The notes beneath the pieces were generated by a model. The model had not been told where the DNA came from, did no database searches, and was given only the letters and a program-made list of their open reading frames with translations. The translations under genes were made by a program, and so were the position numbers. Below are positions 1 to 7,191 of a DNA stretch of 7,209 nt, piece after piece (position 1 is the first letter of the stretch; each line of letters opens with the position of its first letter). The stretch is from Gammaproteobacteria bacterium (GTDB taxonomy: Bacteria > Pseudomonadota > Gammaproteobacteria > Enterobacterales > Alteromonadaceae). Where the stretch lies: NCBI GenBank assembly GCA_023481025.1, contig JAMCWV010000041.1, positions 1-7,209 of the forward strand, read 5' to 3'.

Positions 1-315
1 GGAATTCCCGGGGATGAGGTAGGAGTTTGCGGATTCAGGGATGTCATTGTGAATGGATTTACGGTTCAAATAGAAAGCGATGAGGTTAAACTTAATCCTG
101 AGGTATCCTGTTCAGGCGATATTCAATTTCATCAACTGGGCGAAGATGAATTTTTCTTAGTTGGCGATTCAAATGATAGCCTGGATTCAAGAACCCTAGG
201 ATCTGTCAAAAGAGCAGATATTCGCTATCACTCTGTTGCGTTGATGCGCGGCGATAAGTTCAAATCACTTATCCCCAGTGAAACATTTTCTAAGCTGAAT
301 ATAACACCGCAATAG
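1..315 (+). CDS. Signal peptidase I-like protein (S26 family), C-terminal fragment
   Basis: The frame is open from base 1 through the TAG at 313-315 (104 codons), so the gene starts upstream of the window and the GTG at 49 is not a needed start. The first residues read GIPGDEV and then VIVNG at 15-19, which fits the stretch just after the catalytic lysine in signal peptidase I (KRxxGxPGDxV). That lysine and the catalytic serine would lie outside the window. Residues about 55-71 (FFLVGDSNDSLDSR, then LGSV) fit the conserved GDNRDNSxDSR box, one residue shorter than in E. coli LepB. The family cleaves signal peptides from exported proteins at the outer face of the inner membrane. G+C is about 40% over bases 61-300, lower than the neighbours. 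It could be housekeeping LepB or a specialised S26 paralogue; the short box and composition make me lean to a paralogue. Family assignment is fairly sure, subtype is not. Confidence 0.75.
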   Translation, partial: GIPGDEVGVCGFRDVIVNGFTVQIESDEVKLNPEVSCSGDIQFHQLGEDEFFLVGDSNDSLDSRTLGSVKRADIRYHSVALMRGDKFKSLIPSETFSKLNITPQ

Positions 316-558
316 CATAGACTATCGTCCTGTCGGATTAGAGAGACATTGGACCTTCAGGCAGCTTGGTCAAAGCGCGTAAAACTTCTGTAAACCCTAC
401 TGACGTAACTCTTATCACAGCGCACACTAGATGGGTGTTGCCATTGTTTCCTCCGTTGATTGAGCCACTCTTTTCATGGTCGCAGCGGGATTTTCCTGAA
501 ACAGGCAGATGCGCCAGACACTCAATACTTTGCCAGACATCTAAGTGAATCATTATCC
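316..558. other. Gap with no recognised gene
   Basis: This 243-base stretch lies between the S26 fragment and the glycosyltransferase. It is open in two opposing frames (minus strand 338-553, plus strand 366-548), but neither translation resembles a family I know and neither has a convincing ribosome site at its start. I found no clear hairpin terminator after the S26 gene and no convincing -35/-10 pair for the glycosyltransferase. It may hold a weak promoter or the remains of an older element. G+C is about 48% over 361-540. Confidence 0.4.
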
Positions 559-1284
559 ATGCGCTATCAAATTTATCTGCTCAACCGAGCAGAAGAGAAA
601 ACCAGGCTTGAACACTTTCGCATTCAGGCTGGCCGTTTACGCCAGTCTTTCGCACGTATTGACGCTGTCAATGCCGATCAGGTTCAGGTGAGCAGCGAGC
701 TCAGCCATTATGACGAAACCAATAACGCGCAACATTATTATCGTTCGTTGACGATGAGTGAGATCGCCACCTATATCAGTCATCGTTTTGCCTGGCAGCG
801 CATGCTCGACGACGACGTTGATTTTGCCATTGTGCTGGAAGACGACGTATTGCTGGCGAACAGTTTTGCGTATCTGGCACGAACTATTGCTGAACTAGAG
901 CAGCCTTGGCATGTGCTGAAACTGGCAGAACCTTATGCCAGGGTGAAAAGTAAAGGGATTGAACGTTGTGGTGCCGCCACGTTAGTGCGCTACCCAGATA
1001 TTCCGTTAGGGACCAGCGCCTATGTGATTACCCGCGAAGGCGCAGAGGCGATGCTACGCTGGAGTGAAGGTTTTTATCGACCGCTGGATGTGGATTTCCA
1101 ATGGGCGTGGCAGCCAGGATTAAAGGTCCGCGGTATTCGACCCTACCCAGTGCAGGTGAGTCATCGGCTGGGGCGGGCAGAGAAGCCAGTGGCGTTGATG
1201 CGTAAGCATCAGGTACGCCGGGTCGTGGCATTGAAAGAAGGCCTTAAGTATCGCTGGCAACGCCGCTTACAGAATGTGAAATAA
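559..1284 (+). CDS. Glycosyltransferase family 25 (LPS/LOS-type)
   Basis: This 241-residue protein matches the glycosyltransferase family 25 pattern: MRYQIYLLNR at the N-terminus (family: short beta strand ending in xLxR), LTMSEIATYISH at 65-76 (family: LTxGExGCxxSH), IVLEDDVLL at 91-99 holding the acidic metal/nucleotide-sugar motif, PLGTSAYVITREGAEAML at 149-166, and RPLDVDF at 174-180. Members transfer sugars, often galactose, onto lipopolysaccharide or lipooligosaccharide core at the cytoplasmic face; the sugar used here cannot be read. No signal peptide or membrane helix is seen, and the C-terminus is basic, as in peripheral membrane enzymes. The frame is open back to an ATG at 460, but those 33 extra residues do not look like the family, while the ATG at 559 gives the normal N-terminus. 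Its ribosome site (AAGTGA, 543-548) is weak. The gene stands alone, convergent with tesB, without other cell-surface sugar genes in view. Confidence 0.85.
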   Translation: MRYQIYLLNRAEEKTRLEHFRIQAGRLRQSFARIDAVNADQVQVSSELSHYDETNNAQHYYRSLTMSEIATYISHRFAWQRMLDDDVDFAIVLEDDVLLANSFAYLARTIAELEQPWHVLKLAEPYARVKSKGIERCGAATLVRYPDIPLGTSAYVITREGAEAMLRWSEGFYRPLDVDFQWAWQPGLKVRGIRPYPVQVSHRLGRAEKPVALMRKHQVRRVVALKEGLKYRWQRRLQNVK

Positions 1285-1313
1285 AAAAAGGGATGCGATG
1301 CATCCCTTTTTTT
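1283..1313. terminator. Bidirectional rho-independent terminator
   Basis: A perfect inverted repeat with 14-base arms (1283-1296 and 1300-1313) around a GAT loop. The arms are seven A, then GGGATGC, mirrored by GCATCCC and seven T. It therefore reads as a GC-core hairpin followed by a T run on both strands. It overlaps the stop codon of the glycosyltransferase gene (+) and lies 25 bases past the end of tesB (-), so it can end both convergent transcripts. Confidence 0.93.
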
Positions 1314-1338
1314 ATCCATTGCAGCGAGTTCAAGGCAA

Positions 1339-2199
1339 CTAACTACGCTGGCGGATCAGGCCTTCTTGCATGGTAGAAGCCACTAATTGACCCTGGCGGT
1401 TGAATACCTGGCCGCGTACCAGACCACGCGCATTTGACGCGCTTGGGCTATCGATGGCGTATAGCACCCAGTCATCCATCCGGAAATCCCGGTGAAACCA
1501 CATGGCATGATCAATGGTTGCCATCTGCATTTTTGGTGAGGCAAAGCTCAGGCCATGGGGCTGTAACGCGGTAGGTAGGAAGTTAAAGTCGGAGGCGTAT
1601 GCCAACAGGTATTTATGCACCCGTAAGTCGTCTGGCATGTCGCCATTCGCTTTTAGCCACACGTAGCGTTTTGCTTCGGTTTTTTGCGGATTAAACGGGT
1701 TATAGTCAGTGACAAACCGCATCAGGATTGGCTTGTTGCTGGTGAACTTACTGCGCAACGCCTCTGGAATCAGCTCTGCATGTTTACGATGTACATCAAG
1801 ATCGGAAATCAGCCCTTCCGGCCCTGGCACATCAGGCATCTCAGCCTGGTGCTCGATGCCTTCTTCAGCCACCTGAAATGACGCAGTCATATAAAAAATA
1901 GGTTTGCCGTACTGAATCGCCTGTACCCGTCGGGTCGAGAAGCTTTTACCATCACGGATATTTTCAACATCATAGACAATAGGTTTATGGGCATCGCCTG
2001 GGCGTAAAAAGTAGCTGTGCAGAGAGTGTACCAGACGGTCCTCTGCCAGGGTTTTCTTCGCCGCACACAATGCCTGACCCATGACCTGCCCACCAAATAA
2101 TGCGGCAAACCCAAGGTCCTGGCTTTGCCCGCGATACAGGCCTTCTTCAATAGTTTCTAAGTCAAGTAGGTTAAGTAAGTCCTGCAATACCTGGCTCAT
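1339..2199 (-). CDS. tesB: Acyl-CoA thioesterase II
   Basis: TesB hydrolyses medium- and long-chain acyl-CoA to free fatty acid and CoA in the cytoplasm. The product is 286 residues, the same length as E. coli TesB, and resembles it from end to end: [13 protein letters not shown] at 18-30, [10 protein letters not shown] at 35-44, [14 protein letters not shown] at 56-69, [12 protein letters not shown] at 98-109, and [15 protein letters not shown] at 190-204. It is a double hot-dog fold protein, and the three catalytic residues of the E. coli enzyme fall at identical positions: D204, T228 and Q278. The ATG at 2197-2199 is preceded on the minus strand by AAGGA nine bases upstream and gives the normal N-terminus [12 protein letters not shown]. 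The gene is monocistronic here: convergent with the glycosyltransferase behind a shared terminator and divergent from acnA. A FadR-like site lies in its leader. The gene appears intact. Confidence 0.97.
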   Translation of the reverse strand: MSQVLQDLLNLLDLETIEEGLYRGQSQDLGFAALFGGQVMGQALCAAKKTLAEDRLVHSLHSYFLRPGDAHKPIVYDVENIRDGKSFSTRRVQAIQYGKPIFYMTASFQVAEEGIEHQAEMPDVPGPEGLISDLDVHRKHAELIPEALRSKFTSNKPILMRFVTDYNPFNPQKTEAKRYVWLKANGDMPDDLRVHKYLLAYASDFNFLPTALQPHGLSFASPKMQMATIDHAMWFHRDFRMDDWVLYAIDSPSASNARGLVRGQVFNRQGQLVASTMQEGLIRQRS

Positions 2200-2268
2200 C
2201 GATTCATTTCCTTAATGGTCTGGGTGCACGCCCGCTGCGTAAAAGGGTTTGCGGCTGACGAATAGCTT

Positions 2269-2293
2269 ACCAGATGATCTGGTCGGATGTGGT
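2269..2293. promoter_or_regulatory. FadR-like palindromic operator before tesB
   Basis: Bases 2269-2283 form a perfect inverted repeat, ACCAGAT-G-ATCTGGT. Overlapping it, 2277-2293 (ATCTGGTCGGATGTGGT) fits the E. coli FadR operator consensus as I recall it, AGCTGGTCCGAYNTGTT, at about 14 of 17 positions. It sits next to the predicted tesB -10 and over the predicted start point, where binding would block transcription. FadR is the GntR-type acyl-CoA-responsive regulator of fatty-acid genes, and tesB acts on acyl-CoA. The palindrome is seen directly; the regulator is inferred, and another factor could bind it. Confidence 0.45.
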
Positions 2294-2322
2294 ATTTTGC
2301 ACAGACTCTCCGATAACTGCAA
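2294..2322 (-). promoter_or_regulatory. Candidate sigma70 promoter of tesB
   Basis: On the minus strand, TTGCAG (2322-2317) and CAAAAT (2299-2294) are 17 bases apart, a standard spacing. Each hexamer matches the consensus at four of six positions, so this is a moderate candidate. Transcription would start near 2287, leaving a leader of about 88 bases, with the FadR-like site overlapping the start. Confidence 0.35.
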
Positions 2323-2382
2323 CATCGCTGCCCAGTGCACAGCTATTAACATGAGCCATATTGCCTATTTAGCTAACAACTA

Positions 2383-2410
2383 TTGAGAAATCCCTGATAT
2401 TTTCTATAGT
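2383..2410 (+). promoter_or_regulatory. Sigma70 promoter of acnA
   Basis: TTGAGA (2383-2388) and TATAGT (2405-2410) each match the consensus at five of six positions and are 16 bases apart. Transcription would begin near 2417, giving an untranslated leader of about 83 bases before the acnA ATG. An 8-base palindrome, TTAGCTAA (2369-2376), lies just upstream of the -35 and could be a regulator site; I cannot name the factor. Confidence 0.6.
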
Positions 2411-2485
2411 TAAGGGACGCAAAAATCATGTGAGCTGGTGGCCGTTTACAGGCAAGTACCAAACTAGCGCAGCGAAGTAAGTACT

Positions 2486-2491
2486 GAGGAG
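2486..2491 (+). promoter_or_regulatory. Ribosome binding site of acnA
   Basis: GAGGAG lies eight bases before the ATG at 2500, a strong Shine-Dalgarno match that fixes the acnA start. A weak hairpin is possible between AGTAC (2455-2459) and GTACT (2481-2485), which abuts the site. Confidence 0.75.
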
Positions 2492-2499
2492 AAGAGGTT

Positions 2500-5157
2500 A
2501 TGGCAAGTCACGATAGTCTAAGCACATTAAGCACGCTGGACGTAAGTGGAAAGACCTATCATTACTACAGCCTGCCAAAAGCAGCGAAGACACTGGGTAA
2601 TATCGACAAGCTTCCGGTTTCGTTAAAAGTGTTACTGGAAAACCTGTTGCGCTTTGAAGATGGGGAAACGGTTGGCGGAGATGACCTCAAGGCGATGGTT
2701 GACTGGCTAAAAGAACGTAGCTCTACTCGTGAAATAGCATATCGGCCCGCTCGCGTGTTGATGCAAGACTTTACCGGCGTACCTGCAGTGGTCGATGCGG
2801 TGGAAAAAGCAGGCCTAAATCCAGAAAAAATCAATCCATTGTCAGCCGTTGACCTGGTTATCGACCATTCGGTGATGGTCGACAAGTTCGGTACCGATGA
2901 AGCCTTTGAACAGAATGTTGCGATTGAAATGGAGCGCAACAAAGAACGTTATGAATTCCTGCGGTGGGGACAAAAAGCATTTGATAATTTCCGGGTGGTG
3001 CCGCCGGGCACTGGTATCTGCCATCAGGTGAACCTGGAATACCTTGCCAAAGCAGTGTGGACCAAAGAGGAAGATGGCAAGACGTTTGCGTACCCTGACA
3101 CTTTGGTTGGCACCGATTCCCACACCACGATGATCAACGCCCTTGGTGTGCTGGGTTGGGGAGTCGGCGGCATCGAAGCGGAAGCCGCGATGCTCGGCCA
3201 GCCTGTTTCCATGTTGATTCCTGAAGTCGTGGGCTTTCGCTTAAGTGGCAAACTGAAAGAAGGTGTCACGGCAACGGACCTGGTCCTGACCGTGACCCAG
3301 ATGCTGCGTTCCCAGGGCGTTGTCGGCAAGTTTGTCGAGTTCTATGGGCCAGGCTTGAACGGCCTGCCGCTTGCAGATCGTGCAACCATTGCCAACATGG
3401 CGCCAGAGTATGGTGCGACCTGTGGTTTCTTCCCGGTAGATGAAGAAACGCTCACTTATATGCGCCTCACCGGTCGGGAAGAAGAGGCTATCGAACTGGT
3501 CAAAGCCTATTCACAAGCGCAAGGCACCTGGCGCGACGATCAGTCAGAACCTGAGTTTACCGAAACCCTTGAGCTTGATATGGGCGACGTGGAACCCTCA
3601 TTGGCCGGGCCAAAACGGCCTCAGGACCGAGTGTCATTGAGTGGCCTTAACGGTGCCTTTGAGCTGTTGATGGAGTCGTCAGGGGTGAGCACAGATGACA
3701 ACACTAAGATTGCTATCGATGGCAGCGATGAAACGCTGACGCACGGTGATGTGGTGATTGCGGCGATTACCTCCTGTACCAATACTTCGAACCCCAGTGT
3801 CATGATGGCCGCAGGCTTAGTGGCGAAAAACGCACTTGCTAAAGGTTTGCAGCGCAAGCCGTGGGTAAAAACCTCTCTGGCACCTGGCTCTAAGGTGGTC
3901 ACGGATTATCTTGAAGCGGCGGGGCTGGACAATTATCTCGACGAACTAGGTTTTGATTTAGTCGGTTACGGCTGCACAACCTGTATCGGTAATTCAGGGC
4001 CACTGCCAGATGAAATCAGCAAAGCCGTAGATGAGGGAGATTTAATCGTATCCTCGGTACTCTCCGGTAATCGTAACTTTGAAGGGCGTATTCACCCTCA
4101 AGTGAAAGCAAACTGGCTGGCTTCACCGCCATTGGTGGTGGCTTACGCCCTGGCTGGGACAACCCGGATTGACTTAAGTAAAGACCCCATTGCGAATGAC
4201 AGTGAGGGTAACCCTGTTTACTTGAAAGATATCTGGCCCACTGAGGCTGAAATCAAAGAGCAGGTTGAACTGGTTGTGAGCGACATGTTCCGCAAGGAGT
4301 ATGGCGAGACTCTGTTTGAGGGTGATGAGCACTGGCGCAGCCTGAATATTCCGGACAGCCTGACCTACGCCTGGAAAGAAGAATCCACCTATGTGGCAAA
4401 CCCACCGTTCTTCGAAGGTATTGATAAGCCGTTAGAACCTTTGCAGGACATTAAAGGCGCGCGAGTCCTGGCTCAGTTTGGCGACTCCATTACCACTGAC
4501 CATATTTCTCCTGCCGGTGCGATTAAGCCGAATGCGCCCGCCGGAAAATACTTGCAGGAGCGCGGTGTTGATATTAAAGATTTCAACTCCTACGGCTCTC
4601 GTCGTGGTAACCATGAGATTATGATGCGTGGCACCTTTGCCAATATCCGTATCAAAAACCTTATGGTAGAAGGGTCTGAAGGCGGTGTTACCCGCCATGT
4701 ACCCAGTGGCGATGAGATGTCCATTTATGACGCAGCGATGCGTTATCAGCAAGATGAGACGCCCCTGATCGTGCTTGCAGGTAAAGAGTACGGAACAGGT
4801 TCAAGCCGCGATTGGGCCGCGAAAGGGACCCGGTTGCTCGGCGTGAAAGCGGTCATCGCGGAGAGCTTTGAGCGTATTCACCGCTCGAACCTGGTGGGGA
4901 TGGGTGTGTTGCCTTTGCAATTTACAGATAAGCAAAGTGTGGACAGCCTTGAGTTAACGGGTGATGAAATTATTTCATTGCATGGCATTAGCGATGATCT
5001 CAAACCCGGCCAAAGCATTAAGGCGATTGCTGAAAGAAAGAATGGCGAGACGGTTGAGTTTGAGCTGCTGTGTCGCATTGATACCGTGAATGAGGTTCAC
5101 TACTTTAGAAGTGGTGGTATTTTGCACTATGTACTGCGTCAGCTGATTGCGGCCTGA
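2500..5157 (+). CDS. acnA: Aconitate hydratase A
   Basis: Aconitase interconverts citrate and isocitrate through cis-aconitate in the TCA and glyoxylate cycles, in the cytoplasm, using a [4Fe-4S] cluster. The 885-residue product is close to E. coli AcnA (891) and has the AcnA/IRP1 domain order, not the AcnB order with its swivel domain near the N-terminus. Recognisable blocks are [15 protein letters not shown] at 86-100, DHSVMVD at 122-128, [16 protein letters not shown] at 168-183, and [19 protein letters not shown] from 203. The cluster ligands are C426 (in [10 protein letters not shown]), C492 and C495 (in [15 protein letters not shown]), with the same 66- and 3-residue spacing as in E. 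coli. After a linker the swivel domain holds [14 protein letters not shown] at 660-673 and [16 protein letters not shown] at 761-776, with substrate-contacting residues. It is preceded by its own promoter and strong ribosome site and followed by a terminator, so it is likely transcribed alone. No truncation or missing ligand is seen. As in the family, the apo form might bind RNA; nothing here tests that. Confidence 0.98.
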   Translation: MASHDSLSTLSTLDVSGKTYHYYSLPKAAKTLGNIDKLPVSLKVLLENLLRFEDGETVGGDDLKAMVDWLKERSSTREIAYRPARVLMQDFTGVPAVVDAVEKAGLNPEKINPLSAVDLVIDHSVMVDKFGTDEAFEQNVAIEMERNKERYEFLRWGQKAFDNFRVVPPGTGICHQVNLEYLAKAVWTKEEDGKTFAYPDTLVGTDSHTTMINALGVLGWGVGGIEAEAAMLGQPVSMLIPEVVGFRLSGKLKEGVTATDLVLTVTQMLRSQGVVGKFVEFYGPGLNGLPLADRATIANMAPEYGATCGFFPVDEETLTYMRLTGREEEAIELVKAYSQAQGTWRDDQSEPEFTETLELDMGDVEPSLAGPKRPQDRVSLSGLNGAFELLMESSGVSTDDNTKIAIDGSDETLTHGDVVIAAITSCTNTSNPSVMMAAGLVAKNALAKGLQRKPWVKTSLAPGSKVVTDYLEAAGLDNYLDELGFDLVGYGCTTCIGNSGPLPDEISKAVDEGDLIVSSVLSGNRNFEGRIHPQVKANWLASPPLVVAYALAGTTRIDLSKDPIANDSEGNPVYLKDIWPTEAEIKEQVELVVSDMFRKEYGETLFEGDEHWRSLNIPDSLTYAWKEESTYVANPPFFEGIDKPLEPLQDIKGARVLAQFGDSITTDHISPAGAIKPNAPAGKYLQERGVDIKDFNSYGSRRGNHEIMMRGTFANIRIKNLMVEGSEGGVTRHVPSGDEMSIYDAAMRYQQDETPLIVLAGKEYGTGSSRDWAAKGTRLLGVKAVIAESFERIHRSNLVGMGVLPLQFTDKQSVDSLELTGDEIISLHGISDDLKPGQSIKAIAERKNGETVEFELLCRIDTVNEVHYFRSGGILHYVLRQLIAA

Positions 5158-5223
5158 AGTTCAAACATCAGGGTAGACGTTTGCTTCAAGCAGTGAATAC
5201 TTAGACGTAGACAGAAAGAAATT

Positions 5224-5251
5224 ACAAGGCAGGCACACAGGCCTGCCTTGT
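5224..5251 (+). terminator. Rho-independent terminator of acnA
   Basis: An 11-base perfect stem (ACAAGGCAGGC, 5224-5234, with GCCTGCCTTGT, 5241-5251) encloses a six-base loop ACACAG and is followed by TTTCGTTT. It lies about 67 bases after the acnA stop and ahead of the next operon, separating the two. The interrupted T tract is weaker than ideal, and the same hairpin read on the minus strand lacks a clean T run. Confidence 0.8.
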
Positions 5252-5327
5252 TTCGTTTAACCATTATCGGTTTGTTGCGTACTTGTGAATGGCTTGCTAG
5301 CCTAATCCTCTAGTCAACACATGGAGC

Positions 5328-5855
5328 ATGGCCCTACAGGGATGGGCGCAAACACTGTTGCTGGCCAGTTGCTTACTTGTTCTCACAGGTCAGCTCGTTC
5401 CCCCTGCGCATGCCCAAGCGAGTGACACCTCGCAAACCGATACCAATCATACGATTACCTTAACCGGCACCGAACGAAGCCGTGAAGGCTATTTTCAATT
5501 ACAGGTTGAAGGCCTGAATGACCAGCAGCAGTTTGTGATTGAACAATCCTCTAGCGCAGATTTCGATACGATCGAGGCACGATTTCCACCGCTCGGCTCA
5601 TTTCGACAAATTTCCCTCAGTGGATTTGATGACGGTACTTATTTTTTTCGCGCCCGAGTGGAGCAGGGTGACAACGCCGTCAACTATTCAACCACCCACC
5701 AGGTTAGCGTGCAGCACTACCCCTTGTGGCAGGCGTTGAGTCTGTTTGGCGTTGGCTTGGGGTTGTTTGTGGCGCTACTGACTACCTTGTTGTGGCTGCA
5801 CTGGAACAGCCAGCGGGGGCCATACCATAGGCAAAGTGAGAGCACCCATGGATGA
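5328..5855 (+). CDS. Small exported membrane-anchored protein, FN3-like periplasmic part
   Basis: I do not recognise a named family. The 175-residue product has an N-terminal hydrophobic stretch (residues 9-24) ending in PPAHAQA, a good signal peptidase I site after A29. A periplasmic part of about 100 residues follows, rich in alternating beta-type sequence; DDGTYFFRARV (101-111) resembles the end of a fibronectin type III-like domain. One membrane helix spans about 133-158, followed by a short tail with R163 and R168, which suits an inside C-terminus. It is predicted to sit in the inner membrane with its domain in the periplasm. The 3' end overlaps the symporter start by eight bases, suggesting coupled translation and joint function, perhaps as an accessory or substrate-contact subunit. 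Oddities: the signal peptide has no K or R before its core, and the nearest Shine-Dalgarno match (GGAG, 5323-5326) lies only one base from the ATG at 5328. The frame is closed upstream by TAG at 5298, so no earlier ATG exists. I saw no convincing promoter between 5252 and 5327. Confidence 0.7.
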   Translation: MALQGWAQTLLLASCLLVLTGQLVPPAHAQASDTSQTDTNHTITLTGTERSREGYFQLQVEGLNDQQQFVIEQSSSADFDTIEARFPPLGSFRQISLSGFDDGTYFFRARVEQGDNAVNYSTTHQVSVQHYPLWQALSLFGVGLGLFVALLTTLLWLHWNSQRGPYHRQSESTHG

Positions 5856-7191
5856 GTTCGCACTAAAGAGTAGTACCGGCTTTATTATTATCGTGATCTT
5901 TGGTCTTGCCTGGATAGCATTCGGTTACTATCTGGGTCGCAAAAATACCAGCCATGAAGACTTTGCGCTGGCCGGGCGCAACGTCGGTCTTGCCTTTGCC
6001 TCGGCCACTGCCATGGCGACCTGGGTGACCAGTAACACCACATTAGTAGCGCCTGAGTTAACCTTCCAGTTCGGGTTATGGGGCATGGTCGGCTATTCAT
6101 TCGCGGCCCTGGGTTTAATGCTCTTCGCCCCATTATCCGCAAGAATCAAAAAACTCTTGCCGCGTGGCTATACCAGCGGCGATTTTATTCGCCTGCGCTT
6201 TGGTTTTACCGCCTGGTTAATCTTCATGTTGATATCCACAGTGTATGCGCTGGGCTGGCTGGTCAGTTTAGGAATGGCAGGTGGCATCTTGCTACAGGCC
6301 TTGAGCGGCCTTGATTACCATATTGGGATGACCTCAATTCTGCTGATCTGTGTGGTCTATACCTTGTTTGGTGGATTGCGTGCGGTGATAGCCACCGACT
6401 TTATTCAGGCGTTGATTATTATTACCGGGGTGGTCGCTGTGGCGATTTTAATCCTCAATAACGTGGGAATGGATACTATCCACACCAACTTAAGTGAGCA
6501 GCATCCACGCCTGCTGGATATGCTGTTTCCCGCGGCGGTGATGTTCTTATTCAATAACCTGTTCTTCGGTTTAGGCGAGATCTTTCATTCCAACGTATGG
6601 TGGTCAAGGGCGCTGGCGTTTAAGCAGAAAGTTGCCGCCCGCGCATTTTTCACCGGTGGTTTGTTATGGTTACCTATCCCTATCGTGACCGGTTTTATTG
6701 CCCTGGCAGCGCCACAGCTTGGTATTTTCCCCTCCAGCCCTGATATGGTAGGGCCCACGGTAGCCGCGGCGGTATTGGGCAGTGTGGGCGCGGTGATTGT
6801 ATTTATCGTGGTATTTTCAGCCCTTGCGTCGAGTCTGGATTCATTACTTGCAGCCACCTCAGACTTAGTGACCCGTGATCTCTATCAAAAGCATATGAAT
6901 CCACAGGCCTCTGACCAGCGCTTGTTCCGGGTTAACCGCCTGGTCATTGCCGGGCTTGGTCTATTAACCTGGCTTCTATGCTTGCCACAAATCACTACCC
7001 TGGCGGCTTTGCTGAATTTCACCGGCGCTTTTGTGGCCAGTACGATCTGGCCTATTGTGGTCGGTTTGTATCACCCTAAATTAGATGGTCGCTATGCGGC
7101 GGCGGCAATGGCACTGGGTACCATTTGCTGGTTGATTAGTTATTTTGTGGCAAGCATAGAAGCCAGGTTAATAGACCAAGCCCGGCAATGA
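5848..7191 (+). CDS. Sodium:solute symporter family (SSS) transporter
   Basis: A 447-residue, strongly hydrophobic inner-membrane protein with many helices from residue 11 to 435. FGYYLGRKNTSHEDFALAGR (25-44) is the family hallmark (GxxxxRkxxxxxDFxLAGR), and YTLFGGLRAVIATDFIQ (171-187) fits the conserved GGLxAVxxTDxxQ block. SALASSLDS (324-332) then DLVTRDLY (339-346) aligns without gaps with the helix of vSGLT carrying the sodium-binding serine pair, so S328 and S329 are likely sodium ligands. The family moves solutes such as proline, sugars, acetate, pantothenate or urea into the cell with Na+. The substrate cannot be read from sequence. No C-terminal kinase region is fused, unlike CbrA-type proteins, although the next gene is unseen. 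I chose ATG 5848 (GTGAGAG five bases upstream) over the in-frame GTG at 5836, which would add only four residues. It overlaps the small membrane protein gene by eight bases, and its stop overlaps a possible next start. Confidence 0.92.
   Translation: MDEFALKSSTGFIIIVIFGLAWIAFGYYLGRKNTSHEDFALAGRNVGLAFASATAMATWVTSNTTLVAPELTFQFGLWGMVGYSFAALGLMLFAPLSARIKKLLPRGYTSGDFIRLRFGFTAWLIFMLISTVYALGWLVSLGMAGGILLQALSGLDYHIGMTSILLICVVYTLFGGLRAVIATDFIQALIIITGVVAVAILILNNVGMDTIHTNLSEQHPRLLDMLFPAAVMFLFNNLFFGLGEIFHSNVWWSRALAFKQKVAARAFFTGGLLWLPIPIVTGFIALAAPQLGIFPSSPDMVGPTVAAAVLGSVGAVIVFIVVFSALASSLDSLLAATSDLVTRDLYQKHMNPQASDQRLFRVNRLVIAGLGLLTWLLCLPQITTLAALLNFTGAFVASTIWPIVVGLYHPKLDGRYAAAAMALGTICWLISYFVASIEARLIDQARQ

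Noticed and set aside
1..15. Bases GGAATTCCCGGGGAT resemble a cloning-vector polylinker (EcoRI-SmaI).
   Set aside because: The match to a polylinker stops after about 15 bases, and translation gives GIPGDEV, the expected signal peptidase I sequence, so it is most likely genuine coding DNA.
49..315. A complete 88-residue gene starting at GTG 49.
   Set aside because: The frame is open to base 1, and the residues before 49 carry family-specific sequence, so this is the end of a longer gene.
460..558. An N-terminal extension of the glycosyltransferase from ATG 460.
   Set aside because: The 33 extra residues do not look like the family, which normally begins as the protein does from 559.
2565..5078. 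Several minus-strand open frames of 66-125 codons inside acnA.
   Set aside because: They lie wholly within a highly conserved gene, have no family resemblance and reflect its codon composition.
2500..5157. Alternatives for the aconitase: AcnB, 2-methylcitrate-specific AcnD or LeuC-type enzyme.
   Set aside because: The swivel domain is C-terminal, length is 885 residues, and motif spacing follows AcnA; no prpB/prpC-type neighbours are present to suggest a methylcitrate locus.
5275..5303. TTGCGT and TAGCCT spaced by 17 bases as a promoter for the symporter operon.
   Set aside because: Each hexamer matches the consensus at only about three of six positions, no better than chance in this region.
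5361..5375. A lipobox-like LASC at residues 12-15 of the small membrane protein, suggesting a lipoprotein.
   Set aside because: The cysteine sits inside the hydrophobic core and is followed by more hydrophobic residues; a normal AHA cleavage site follows at 27-29.
5836..5847. GTG 5836 as the symporter start.
   Set aside because: ATG 5848 has a suitable ribosome site five bases upstream, and the four extra residues add nothing recognisable.
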